A DNA stretch of 64,000 nt, taken from Duganella sp. SG902 (GTDB lineage: Bacteria > Pseudomonadota > Gammaproteobacteria > Burkholderiales > Burkholderiaceae_D). The notes below the pieces were generated by a model, which saw nothing but the letters and a program-made list of their open reading frames with translations, did no database searches and was not told where the DNA came from. The translations under genes were made by a program, and so were the position numbers. Position 1 is the stretch's first letter. Each line of letters begins with the position of its first letter. Below, in pieces: positions 10,643-18,715 of this stretch. The stretch lies in the NCBI RefSeq assembly GCF_013376005.1, contig NZ_JABMJK010000003.1, forward strand, positions 62,001 through 126,000, given 5' to 3'.

Positions 10643-12295
10643 TCACTTGCGGCTATAGACGCGGCGCCCGCCCATCCAGGTCTGCAGCACCGTGGTCTTG
10701 CCCAGTTGTTCAGGCGCGATCTTGAAGATGTCGCGGTCGACCACGATGAAATCGGCCCACTTGCCCGGTTCCAGCGAGCCAATCACGTTTTCCTGGTGCG
10801 CCGCGTAGGCCGCGTCCAGGGTGAAGCAACGGAACGCTTCGGCCAGCGTCATGGCCTGGTTCTTGTACCAGCCGCCGGCCGGCACGCCGGCGTTGTTCTG
10901 GCGCGTGACCGCCGCGTGCAGGCCCTCGAACGGATTCGGCGACTCGATCGGGAAGTCCGAGCCGCAGGCGATCTTCGAACCCTGGTCGAGGAAGCTGCGC
11001 CACGCGTACGCGCCCTTGATGCGCTCATGGCCCACGCGCTGCTCGGCCATGTTCTGGTCCGAGGTGGCGTGGGTCGGCTGCATCGACGGGATGATGCCCA
11101 GCTGCTTGAAGCGCGGGATATCCTCCAGCGCCACCACCTGCGCGTGCTCCACCCGGTGGCGCAGCCCGACGTTCTTGTACTGCGGGATCAGCTGGGCGTA
11201 GGCGTCCAGGATCTGGCGGTTGCCGGCGTCGCCGATGGCGTGGATGTTGACCTGGTAGCCCGCCTTCATGGCCTTGCTCATCTTGGCGCGCATCTCGGCG
11301 TCCGGATAGAACAGCAGGCCCTTGGTGGACGGCATGTCGGTGTAGGGCGCCAGCAGGGCCGCGCCGCGGCTGCCCAGCGCACCGTCCGAATACAGCTTGA
11401 CCGCCGCCAGCGCGTACACGTCATTGGCGTAGGACTTGAGCGGGCCCTCCTTGGACAACTCGTCGAAATCGCCGGCCGTGTCGCCGATCATGGCGTAGAC
11501 GCGGGTGGTCAGCTTGCCGTGGTCGGCGTAGTCGCGGTAGATATCGTCCTGCACCGCCTTGATGCCGGCGTCGTGCACGCTGGTCAGGCCGACCTTGGCC
11601 AGCGAGGCCAGGGCCACGTCCAGCGTGGCGCGCGCCTCGGCCGGCGTCGGCAGCGGCACCACCTTGTTCACCAGCTCCATGGCGGCGTCCACCAGCACCC
11701 CGGTTGGCCGGCCGCTGGCGTCGCGCTCGATCTTGCCGCCGGCCGGATCGCGCGTGTTCCTGTCGATGCCGGCCATCTCCAGCGCCTTGGTGTTGACCCA
11801 GATGGCGTGGCCGTCCACCCGGTGCAGCAGCACCGGACGGTCGTTGACCACCGCATCCAGCTCGGCGGCGGTGGGGAAACGGCCCAGTTTCCAGATCTCC
11901 TGGTTCCAGCCGAAACCGACGATCCAGGCCTTTTTCGGGTGCGAACGGGCGAAATCGGCCACCGCCCTGACCGCCGCGTTCAGCGAGGTGGGGCTGTAGA
12001 GCTCCACGCCGGAGGCGATTTCGCCCAGTTCAAACACATGGCCATGGGCGTCGATCAGGCCTGGCAGCAGGGTTTTGCCCTGCACGTCGATGTGCTCCGC
12101 CTTTGGCAGCGCGGCCGCCGTCTCGGCCTCGCTGCCCACCGCCACGATGCGGCCCAGGTCATCGAACGCCAGCGAGGTAAAGCGCTGCAACTGCCCGGCG
12201 GCGGTCAGCGTGTAGCCATTGGCGCGGTCGATGATGGTGTCGGCGTGGGCCGGCAGGGCCGCCAGCGCGGCGGCGATGAAAAGGGTGGTGCGCAT
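10643..12295 (-). CDS. Exported amidohydrolase (YtcJ-like, amidohydrolase 3 family)
   Basis: The 550-residue protein opens with a signal peptide (MRTTLFIAAALAALPAHA) and contains amidohydrolase metal motifs: DAHGHVFELG (HxH) near residue 70, IHAIGDAGN and RVEHAQVV in the middle, and GSDFPIESPNPFEG later. It belongs to the broad YtcJ-like group whose substrates are usually unknown. The ATG at 12295 has GGAG seven bases upstream. An ATG four codons earlier (12307) lacks one. It lies upstream of the hut operon on the same strand, but its 3' end borders the hut operator, so it is a separate unit. Confidence 0.88.
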   Translation of the reverse strand: MRTTLFIAAALAALPAHADTIIDRANGYTLTAAGQLQRFTSLAFDDLGRIVAVGSEAETAAALPKAEHIDVQGKTLLPGLIDAHGHVFELGEIASGVELYSPTSLNAAVRAVADFARSHPKKAWIVGFGWNQEIWKLGRFPTAAELDAVVNDRPVLLHRVDGHAIWVNTKALEMAGIDRNTRDPAGGKIERDASGRPTGVLVDAAMELVNKVVPLPTPAEARATLDVALASLAKVGLTSVHDAGIKAVQDDIYRDYADHGKLTTRVYAMIGDTAGDFDELSKEGPLKSYANDVYALAAVKLYSDGALGSRGAALLAPYTDMPSTKGLLFYPDAEMRAKMSKAMKAGYQVNIHAIGDAGNRQILDAYAQLIPQYKNVGLRHRVEHAQVVALEDIPRFKQLGIIPSMQPTHATSDQNMAEQRVGHERIKGAYAWRSFLDQGSKIACGSDFPIESPNPFEGLHAAVTRQNNAGVPAGGWYKNQAMTLAEAFRCFTLDAAYAAHQENVIGSLEPGKWADFIVVDRDIFKIAPEQLGKTTVLQTWMGGRRVYSRK

Positions 12296-12369
12296 CGAAA
12301 TCTCCATTCAGCAGCAAGATTCAGAGTGTATCAGGCAAACCGCGGGAATTCAGTTGCGGGACGGGTACA

Positions 12370-14247
12370 ATGCAGGCTTCCAAGCACCCAGAACACAGAG
12401 AACCAGTGTCCAGCCGCCTACTTTACCTTCGCCTGCTTAACGAATTCCGCCCTTACACGTGGATCGCCCTCGTCACGCTGTTCGCGGTCGGCCTGGCCGC
12501 CGCCACCGACGTGCTGCTGATCCGCCAGCTGCAAAACGTGGTGGACGCGCTGGCGCCGGCCCACTCCCTCGGCCCGGCCAAGGCGCAAGCCACCGGCATC
12601 CTGGCCTGGGTGCAGGACGCGCTGGGCCACCTGCTGCCCGCCGATCCGACCAGGGCCGCGCTGTGGACCATCCCGGCCGTGATCTTCGGCCTGGCGGTGA
12701 TGCGCATGGTGTCCAGCTTCGCCGGCGAATACGGCGCCGCGTGGCTGAGCAGCCGGGTGCAGGCCAACCTGCGCGAGGTCATGTTCGCCCGCATCATGCG
12801 CCTGCCGAACGGCTATTTCGACCAATCGTCCACCGGCACCACCCTGTCGCGCGTGGCCTTCGACGCCGCCCAGGTGGCGCAGGCCGGCCTCACGGTGGTC
12901 AACGTGGCGGTGCGCGACTCGGTGGCCACCATCGGCTACCTGATCACCCTGTTCACCATCGACTGGCAGCTGGCGGTGTTCTGCCTTGGCCTACTGCCGC
13001 TGGTGGCGGCCATCGTCACCTTCGCCGGCCGCCGCATGCGCAAGTTGAGCAAGAGCGCGCAGGCGGCCATGGGCGATCTGACCAATGTGCTGGACGAGAG
13101 CATCAGCGGCCAGCGCGTGGTGAAGATCTTCGGCGGCCAGAAATATGAGCAGGAGCGCTTCGACAACGTGGTCAAGCTGAATCGCCAGCTGGCGGTCAAG
13201 CACGCGGCGACGTCGGCGCTCAACTCCGGCATCATCATGATGCTGATCGGGATCACGCTGTCGTCGGTGATTTACTTTGCGCTGCTGCGCGCGCAGGCGG
13301 GCGCCTTGTCGCCGGGCGCGTTCGTGGCCTTCATGTCGTCGCTGATGGCGATGCAGTCGCCGATCAAGAACCTGACCAAGATCAACGAGCCGATGCAGCG
13401 CGGGCTGGCGGCGGCGGAATCCGTGTTCGGCCTGATCGACCTGGAGTCGGAGGCGGACCAGGGCACCAGGACCATCGCCCGCGCCGAGGGCCGCCTGTCG
13501 GTGCAGGACGTGAGTTTCCACTATCGCGGCGCCGACGGCGCGCCGCTGGCCCCGGACGCGCGTCCGGCGCTGGACCATGTGTCGCTCGACATCGCGGCCG
13601 GCGAGACGGTCGCGCTGGTGGGCAGCTCGGGCAGCGGCAAGACCACGCTGGCCGGCCTGCTGCCGCGCTTCTACGATGTGAGCGGCGGCAGCATCCAGCT
13701 GGACGGCGTCGACCTGCGCGACTACACCATGGCCTCGCTGCGCCGGCAGATCGCGCTGGTGTCCCAGGACGTGGTGCTGTTCAACGACACACTGGCGGCC
13801 AACATCGCCTATGGCGACCCGGCGCCGTCGATGGAGCGCATCGAGGCGGCGGCGCGGGCGGCGCACGCGCATGAATTCATCGTGCGCCAGCCGGAGGGCT
13901 ACCACTCGCCGGTGGGGGAAAATGGCTTGCGTCTGTCGGGCGGCCAGCGCCAGCGCCTGGCGATCGCGCGCGCGCTGTACAAGAACGCGCCGATATTGAT
14001 CCTGGACGAAGCCACCAGCGCGCTGGATACGGAATCCGAGCGGCTGGTGCAGCAGGCCTTGGAAGTGCTGATGAAGGGCCGCACCACGGTGGTCATCGCT
14101 CACCGTCTGTCGACCATCGAGAATGCGGACCGCATCGTGGTGCTGGATCGCGGCCGCATCGCCGAATCGGGGACGCACGAGGCGCTGCTGGCGCGGAACG
14201 GCATCTACGCCCGGCTGTATCAAACGCAGAAGAGCGTTCAAACCTGA
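12370..14247 (+). CDS. msbA: Lipid A export ABC transporter, permease/ATP-binding protein MsbA
   Basis: The 625-residue half-transporter flips lipid A core across the inner membrane. An N-terminal domain with six membrane segments (about residues 30-340) precedes the ATPase domain. The ATPase carries Walker A GSSGSGKTT, a Q-loop in ALVSQDVVLF, signature LSGGQRQRLAIARAL and Walker B LILDEATSALD. It is transcribed alone, divergent from the amidohydrolase gene. A GTG start at 12406 is an alternative. Confidence 0.9.
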   Translation: MQASKHPEHREPVSSRLLYLRLLNEFRPYTWIALVTLFAVGLAAATDVLLIRQLQNVVDALAPAHSLGPAKAQATGILAWVQDALGHLLPADPTRAALWTIPAVIFGLAVMRMVSSFAGEYGAAWLSSRVQANLREVMFARIMRLPNGYFDQSSTGTTLSRVAFDAAQVAQAGLTVVNVAVRDSVATIGYLITLFTIDWQLAVFCLGLLPLVAAIVTFAGRRMRKLSKSAQAAMGDLTNVLDESISGQRVVKIFGGQKYEQERFDNVVKLNRQLAVKHAATSALNSGIIMMLIGITLSSVIYFALLRAQAGALSPGAFVAFMSSLMAMQSPIKNLTKINEPMQRGLAAAESVFGLIDLESEADQGTRTIARAEGRLSVQDVSFHYRGADGAPLAPDARPALDHVSLDIAAGETVALVGSSGSGKTTLAGLLPRFYDVSGGSIQLDGVDLRDYTMASLRRQIALVSQDVVLFNDTLAANIAYGDPAPSMERIEAAARAAHAHEFIVRQPEGYHSPVGENGLRLSGGQRQRLAIARALYKNAPILILDEATSALDTESERLVQQALEVLMKGRTTVVIAHRLSTIENADRIVVLDRGRIAESGTHEALLARNGIYARLYQTQKSVQT

Positions 14248-14251
14248 CCCC

Positions 14252-14340
14252 CGTCGCTCCGGCGAAGGCCGGAGCCCATGGAACGCGAGCGCCACCACAA
14301 CGCATGCGCCCTATGGATTCCGGCCTGCGCCGGAATGACG
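14252..14340. repeat. Intergenic palindromic repeat, copy 1
   Basis: Two small palindromes, CTCCGGCGAAGGCCGGAG (14257-14274) and ATTCCGGCCTGCGCCGGAAT (14317-14336), flank a variable centre. The whole unit can also fold back on itself. It lies between the convergent msbA and SDR genes, where it may act as a bidirectional terminator or mRNA stabiliser. Related copies occur at 24981, 58230, 58392 and 61971. Confidence 0.8.
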
Positions 14341-14342
14341 CG

Positions 14343-15068
14343 TCAGGCGGTGTAGCCGCCGTCCACGGTGAAGCTGGCGCCGGTCACGAAGCCGGCTTCT
14401 CCGCTCACCAGGTAGGCCACCATTCCGGCCACTTCCTCCGGCTTGCCAAAACGCCGCGCCGGGATCATGGTTTGCAGCGCCGGCGCGTGATGACCATCCA
14501 CCGGATTCATGTCGGTCTCGGTCGGCCCTGGCTGGACGTTGTTGACCGTGATGCCGCGCGGTGCCAGGTCGATCGCCGCCCCGCGCACCAGCGCCGCCAC
14601 CGCGCCCTTGGTCATCGAATACACACTGGACGTCGGAAACGCCACGCGGATGCTGGCGATGCTGCCAATGGTGACAATACGCCCGCCCTCTTTCATCACC
14701 CTGGCCGCCGCCTGCATGGCGACGAACACGCCCCGCACGTTGGTGGCCACCATGCGGTCGAAGTCTTCCAGCGCATAGTCCTCTATCGGCGCCAGGTTCA
14801 GGATGCCGGCGTTGGTGACGAGGATGTCCAGCTGCCCGAAATACTCCACCGTTTGCGTCACGGCCGCCTGCACGGCCGCCGCGTCGGCGCTGTCGGCGCG
14901 AATGGCCAGCGCCTTGCCGCCGCTGGCGATGATGGTGGCGGCCAGGTCGTTGGCCTTGTCAGGCGATGATACATAAGTAAAAGCCACAGCCGCGCCGTCC
15001 TGCGCCAGACGCTTGACGATGGCCGCGCCGATGCCGCGCGCGCCGCCGGTTACCAGAGCTACTTTCAT
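14343..15068 (-). CDS. SDR family NAD(P)-dependent oxidoreductase
   Basis: The 241-residue classical short-chain dehydrogenase has the cofactor motif TGGARGIGAA at the N-terminus, NAG in the middle (VTNAGILN) and the catalytic YSMTK. The start at 15068 is chosen because AAAGGAAATATC precedes the ATG; a longer frame to 15101 crosses the promoter. It is downstream of a TetR regulator with operator-like repeats between them, so it is probably the regulator's target. Substrate unknown. Confidence 0.9.
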   Translation of the reverse strand: MKVALVTGGARGIGAAIVKRLAQDGAAVAFTYVSSPDKANDLAATIIASGGKALAIRADSADAAAVQAAVTQTVEYFGQLDILVTNAGILNLAPIEDYALEDFDRMVATNVRGVFVAMQAAARVMKEGGRIVTIGSIASIRVAFPTSSVYSMTKGAVAALVRGAAIDLAPRGITVNNVQPGPTETDMNPVDGHHAPALQTMIPARRFGKPEEVAGMVAYLVSGEAGFVTGASFTVDGGYTA

Positions 15069-15085
15069 GATATTTCCTTTCGTTT

Positions 15086-15141
15086 TGGATCGATTAGTCA
15101 AAAACCGAGGTCATGTTAGATTTTCTGGATCGAACGGTCAA
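15086..15141 (-). promoter_or_regulatory. Promoter and repeated operator of the SDR gene
   Basis: TTGACC (15136-15141) and TAACAT (15113-15118), 17 bp apart on the minus strand, form a promoter. TGGATCGA-N3-GTCAA occurs twice in direct repeat exactly 40 bp apart (15086-15101 and 15126-15141). One copy overlaps the -35 element. Each copy is an imperfect palindrome. They are the likely binding sites of the neighbouring TetR protein (inference). Confidence 0.6.
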
Positions 15142-15159
15142 GTAAACGTTTCGTGATAA

Positions 15160-15738
15160 TTATCCGCGCAGGCCTTGGACGGCGAAGCTGGCGATGGCGC
15201 GCAGGGTAGCGATGGTGGCCCCGGCCTTGGCGCTGATTTTCATGCCGGACAGGGTGGCCGCGACGAACGCGGTAGCTTGTGCGATGTCGGTATCGGCGGC
15301 GATTTCGCCGGCTGCGGCGGCGCCGCGCAGTTGCGCTTCCACCGCGTGGTTGAGCAGTTTGGCGCTGGCGTCGCGCAAGGCGTTCACCTCCTCATCGCTG
15401 GTGCCGAATTCGGAAATGGCGTTCACGCCCATGCAACCCTTGACGTTGTCGCGCCTGGGGCGGGAGGCGAACGCCTGCAGCATGTTGTGGATGGCCGCCA
15501 GCGGCGTGTCGCCTTTCAGGTGGCGCAGCAGGTCGTTGACGCTGGCCTCGTTGTAGCGCCTCAGCGCCTCAAGGTAGAGCGAGCGCTTGTCGCCAAAGGT
15601 GTCGTACAGGCTTTGGCGGCCGATCCCCATGGCGTCCAGCAGGTCGGTGGTGGAGGTGGCCGCGTAGCCCTTCTGCCAGAAGACTTCCAACGCCTTGTTC
15701 AGTGTCTCGTCGCGGTCGAACTCTCTTTGCCTTGCCAC
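15160..15738 (-). CDS. TetR/AcrR family transcriptional regulator
   Basis: The 192-residue protein has an N-terminal helix-turn-helix (ALEVFWQKGYAATSTTDLLDAMGIGRQSLYDTFGD split across residues 16-50) of the TetR type, with a ligand-binding C-terminal domain. Translation starts at GTG (15738), after AAGGAATATCT. The gene is immediately upstream of the SDR gene on the same strand, and the 91-bp gap contains paired operator-like repeats. It probably represses the SDR gene. Confidence 0.9.
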   Translation of the reverse strand: MARQREFDRDETLNKALEVFWQKGYAATSTTDLLDAMGIGRQSLYDTFGDKRSLYLEALRRYNEASVNDLLRHLKGDTPLAAIHNMLQAFASRPRRDNVKGCMGVNAISEFGTSDEEVNALRDASAKLLNHAVEAQLRGAAAAGEIAADTDIAQATAFVAATLSGMKISAKAGATIATLRAIASFAVQGLRG

Positions 15739-15751
15739 AGATATTCCTTGG

Positions 15752-16609
15752 TTAGTTTGCGTCGTGGAAGATGATGCCCAGCGTGTGGCGCGATCCGGCG
15801 CGCAGCCGGCTCACGCCGTGCCGCAGGTTGACGCGGTAGATGCCGCGCGTGCCCTGCACCGGGCGATGATTGACGGCGAAGATTACCATGTCGCCGCGCT
15901 TCAGCGGTACGACCTCCACGCGCGACTGCATGCGCGGGCGCTGTTCGGTCAGCACGAACTCGCCGCCCTCGAAATCCTTGCCCGGCTGTGACAGCAGCAC
16001 GGCCGCCTGCAGCGGGAAGACATGCTCGCCGTACAGGTCCTGGTGCAGGCAGTTGTAGTCGCCGGCGGTGTACTGGAGCAGCAGCGGGGTCGGGCGCTGC
16101 TGCCCGGCTGCGTGGCAGCGCGCCAGGAAGTCGGTGTGCTCGGCCGGGAAACGGTCCGGCAGGTCCATCAGCTCATGCCAGCGGTTGGCGATCGCGGCCA
16201 GGGGCCCATACAGGGCGTTGCGCAGGGCGGCGATGGTCGACGGCAGCGGGTAGCGGAAGTACTGGTACTCGCCGCTGCCGAAGCCGTGCTGCGACATCAC
16301 CACGCGGCTGCGGAACAGTTGCGCCTGCGCATACTGCGCGGCCATGGCGGCGCACTCCTCGGCGGTCAGCATACCGGGGAGGATGGCGTAGCCGTGCGCG
16401 TTCAGCTCATCCGCGATGCCCTGCCAGTCGAGGCCGGCCACGTGCACCGCGATCCCCGCCGCCGCGCCGACCGCGCGCCGCGCCACCGCCTGCGCCGCCT
16501 CGGAAACGGCCGGGGCCGGCGGTGCGGGCGCCATCGGCGGCACGGTGCGCGGCTTGCGCTGCGCCGCCGCGTCACCGAAATCGAGCTCGCCGTTATTGAT
16601 TGTGCTCAC
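15752..16609 (-). CDS. 2OG-Fe(II) oxygenase
   Basis: The 285-residue protein has the Fe ligands of the double-stranded beta-helix dioxygenases: His189 and Asp191 in LHQDLYGEH, and probably His264 in RHGVS. Arg274 in AGSRHTLG is placed to bind 2-oxoglutarate. An Ala/Pro-rich N-terminus of about 55 residues precedes the domain. Its GTG start lies inside the 3' end of ada (17-bp overlap), so the two are co-translated. That suggests a role in alkylation damage or a nucleic-acid/protein hydroxylation linked to it. This is context inference; it is not AlkB by sequence. Confidence 0.85.
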   Translation of the reverse strand: MSTINNGELDFGDAAAQRKPRTVPPMAPAPPAPAVSEAAQAVARRAVGAAAGIAVHVAGLDWQGIADELNAHGYAILPGMLTAEECAAMAAQYAQAQLFRSRVVMSQHGFGSGEYQYFRYPLPSTIAALRNALYGPLAAIANRWHELMDLPDRFPAEHTDFLARCHAAGQQRPTPLLLQYTAGDYNCLHQDLYGEHVFPLQAAVLLSQPGKDFEGGEFVLTEQRPRMQSRVEVVPLKRGDMVIFAVNHRPVQGTRGIYRVNLRHGVSRLRAGSRHTLGIIFHDAN

Positions 16610-17657
16610 TGAGCGCCTCCCTGTTCAACAATTCCGCCTTGCGGTCCACGCCCCAGCGGTAGCCGGAGATCGACCCGTCATTGCGCACCACGCGGTGACA
16701 CGGTATCGCCACCGCGATCGCATTGGCGGCGCACGCGCTGGCAACCGCCCGCGCCCCGCGCGGCACGCCGGCCAGGTCCGCCAGCTCGGCATACGTCACG
16801 CGCCGCCCGGCCGGTATCGCCCGCAACACCTGCCACACACGCTGCTGGAACGCCGTGCCGCGCACGTCGAGCGGCAGATCCAGCCCGACCGACGGCTGCT
16901 CCACCATGCCCACCACGCGCGACACCACCTGCTCATACTCCGGCTCCGCGCCGATCAACTCCGCGCGCGGAAAGCGGTCCTGCAGGTCCTTCACCAGGAA
17001 ATCCGGATCGTCATCGATCAGGATCGCGCAGATGCCCTGCTCCGTGCTGGCCACCAGGATCGGCCCCAGCGAACACTCGGCGATCGCGAAGCGGATCTGC
17101 TCCCCCGCCCCGCCGGCGCGGAAGGTCGAAGGCTTCATGCCCAGCACCGCCCCCGACTGCGCATAAAACCGGCCGCTTGAATTGAAGCCCGCCGCGTACA
17201 TGGCGTCCGTCACCGTGGCCTGAGCGGCCAGCCCGGCCTGCACCCGCCGCGCCCGCGCCGCGTTGGCGTAGGCCTTGGGCGTGATCCCCGTCACCGCCTT
17301 GAACATGCGATGGAAATGGAAACGGCTCACCCCCACCGCCGCGGCCAGGCTGTCCAGGTCCGGCGCCTCCTCCGCCTCGTCGATCAGGCGGCAGGCCTGC
17401 GCCACGATGGCGGCCTGGCGCTCGGCCAGCGGCGGCTGGTCCGGCTTGCAGCGCAGGCAGGGACGGAACCCGGCCTGCTCGGCCGCCTCGCGGCTGTCGT
17501 GAAACGCCACGTTCTTGCGCAGGGCCGGACGCGCGCCGCACGACGGCCGGCAGTACACCCCGGTGCTGCGCACCGAATACCAGAACACCCCGTCGGCGCT
17601 GGCGTCGCGCTGCCGCACGGCGGTCCAGCGCTTCTCATCGCTACCATACTTGCCCAT
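16593..17657 (-). CDS. ada: Bifunctional DNA-binding transcriptional regulator/O6-methylguanine-DNA methyltransferase Ada
   Basis: The N-terminal Ada domain has the four zinc cysteines (Cys36, Cys40, Cys67, Cys70 in VYCRPSCG and PCLRCKP). Cys36 accepts methyl groups from phosphotriesters. An AraC-type helix-turn-helix follows (about 90-180). The C-terminal methyltransferase has the active-site PCHRVV (Cys320). The 354-residue length is standard. Methylated Ada normally activates its own operon, here including the overlapping oxygenase gene. Confidence 0.95.
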   Translation of the reverse strand: MGKYGSDEKRWTAVRQRDASADGVFWYSVRSTGVYCRPSCGARPALRKNVAFHDSREAAEQAGFRPCLRCKPDQPPLAERQAAIVAQACRLIDEAEEAPDLDSLAAAVGVSRFHFHRMFKAVTGITPKAYANAARARRVQAGLAAQATVTDAMYAAGFNSSGRFYAQSGAVLGMKPSTFRAGGAGEQIRFAIAECSLGPILVASTEQGICAILIDDDPDFLVKDLQDRFPRAELIGAEPEYEQVVSRVVGMVEQPSVGLDLPLDVRGTAFQQRVWQVLRAIPAGRRVTYAELADLAGVPRGARAVASACAANAIAVAIPCHRVVRNDGSISGYRWGVDRKAELLNREALSEHNQ

Positions 17658-17730
17658 CTCAGACTCCGTGGTTGGTGGAATGGGGCCATCTTAGCCAGCG
17701 TAAAAAAACACCGCACTCCGCCTCTTGCTT

Positions 17731-17760
17731 TTGAATTGTACTAGCATGCGGTGCTAGAAT
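17731..17760 (+). promoter_or_regulatory. hutC promoter with inverted repeat
   Basis: TTGAAT (17731-17736) and TAGAAT (17755-17760), 18 bp apart, form a promoter. The inverted repeat CTAGCA-N5-TGCTAG (17741-17757) lies across its spacer and -10 element and is a candidate autoregulatory site. It does not match the hut operon palindrome beyond a TTGTA half-site, so HutC binding is uncertain. Confidence 0.5.
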
Positions 17761-17783
17761 TCCTGCTTTCCGGGAGAAGCCGT

Positions 17784-18506
17784 TTGGACGATCAAGCCAC
17801 GCAAGACAGCACACCTATTTTCCAGCGCATCAAAGACTACCTGCTGGCCGAAATCGCCGCCGGCACGTGGAAGGAGGGCGACGTGATCCCGTCCGAGCAG
17901 GCGCTGGTCAAGCAGTTCGGCGTCTCGCGCATGACCGTCAACCGCGCCGTGCGCGAGCTCACCGCCGAGCAGGTGCTGACGCGCCGCCAGGGCTCGGGCA
18001 CCTACGTGGCCCAGCAAAAATACCAGGCCACCCTGCTGGAGATCAAATCCATCGCCGACGAGGTCCGCGCGCGCGGCCACGCCCACCGCAGCAGCCTGCA
18101 GCAGCTGGAGCGCGTCAAGGCCAGCGATTTGATGGCCAAGCAGTTCGACCTGCCGGCCGGCCACCCGCTGTTCCATTCGGTGATCGTCCACTTCGAGAAC
18201 GGCGTGCCGATCCAGGTCGAGGACCGCTGGGTCAACCCGCTGTGCGCGCCGGACTACATGGAACAGGACTTCGCCCACATCACCCCCAACGAATACCTGA
18301 TGCAGGCCGCGCCGCTGCAGGGCGCCACCTACAGCATCGAGGCGCTGGCCGCCCCGCGCGACATCGCCGACATGCTGGCCATCGACACCAAACAGGCCTG
18401 CCTGGTCCTCAAGCGCCAGACCCGCTCCGGCGGCATGATCGCCACCATGGCCACCATGTGGCACCCAGGCCACCGCTACCAGTTCGCCGGCAGCTTCAAT
18501 CAATAG
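17784..18506 (+). CDS. hutC: Histidine utilization repressor HutC (GntR family)
   Basis: An N-terminal GntR winged helix (IPSEQALVKQFGVSRMTVNR) is followed by a UTRA effector domain with HFENGVPIQVEDRWVNP, both highly typical of HutC. HutC represses hut genes until urocanate binds. The frame is open from GTG 17751, but that codon lies inside the apparent promoter. The TTG at 17784 with GGGAG upstream is preferred (240 residues). The gene is 7 kb from its operon, separated by unrelated genes. Confidence 0.88.
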   Translation: MDDQATQDSTPIFQRIKDYLLAEIAAGTWKEGDVIPSEQALVKQFGVSRMTVNRAVRELTAEQVLTRRQGSGTYVAQQKYQATLLEIKSIADEVRARGHAHRSSLQQLERVKASDLMAKQFDLPAGHPLFHSVIVHFENGVPIQVEDRWVNPLCAPDYMEQDFAHITPNEYLMQAAPLQGATYSIEALAAPRDIADMLAIDTKQACLVLKRQTRSGGMIATMATMWHPGHRYQFAGSFNQ

Positions 18507-18715
18507 GCCCGCCGGCAAACTAGCACCGCGCAAGCCACCGCGCGGCGCGCATTCTCACCGATTGTCACGAAAACAGCCCTGAATTGTTAAATCGACGGCT
18601 GTTTCGCTGGCATTCAGGAAGCAATCGTCTTCTTGCCACGGATCCGCCAACGGCCCCGGCTTCGATGCTATAGTGGCCCAGACCCAGCCGCCATAGATCA
18701 ACGAAAGGGAAGCTC

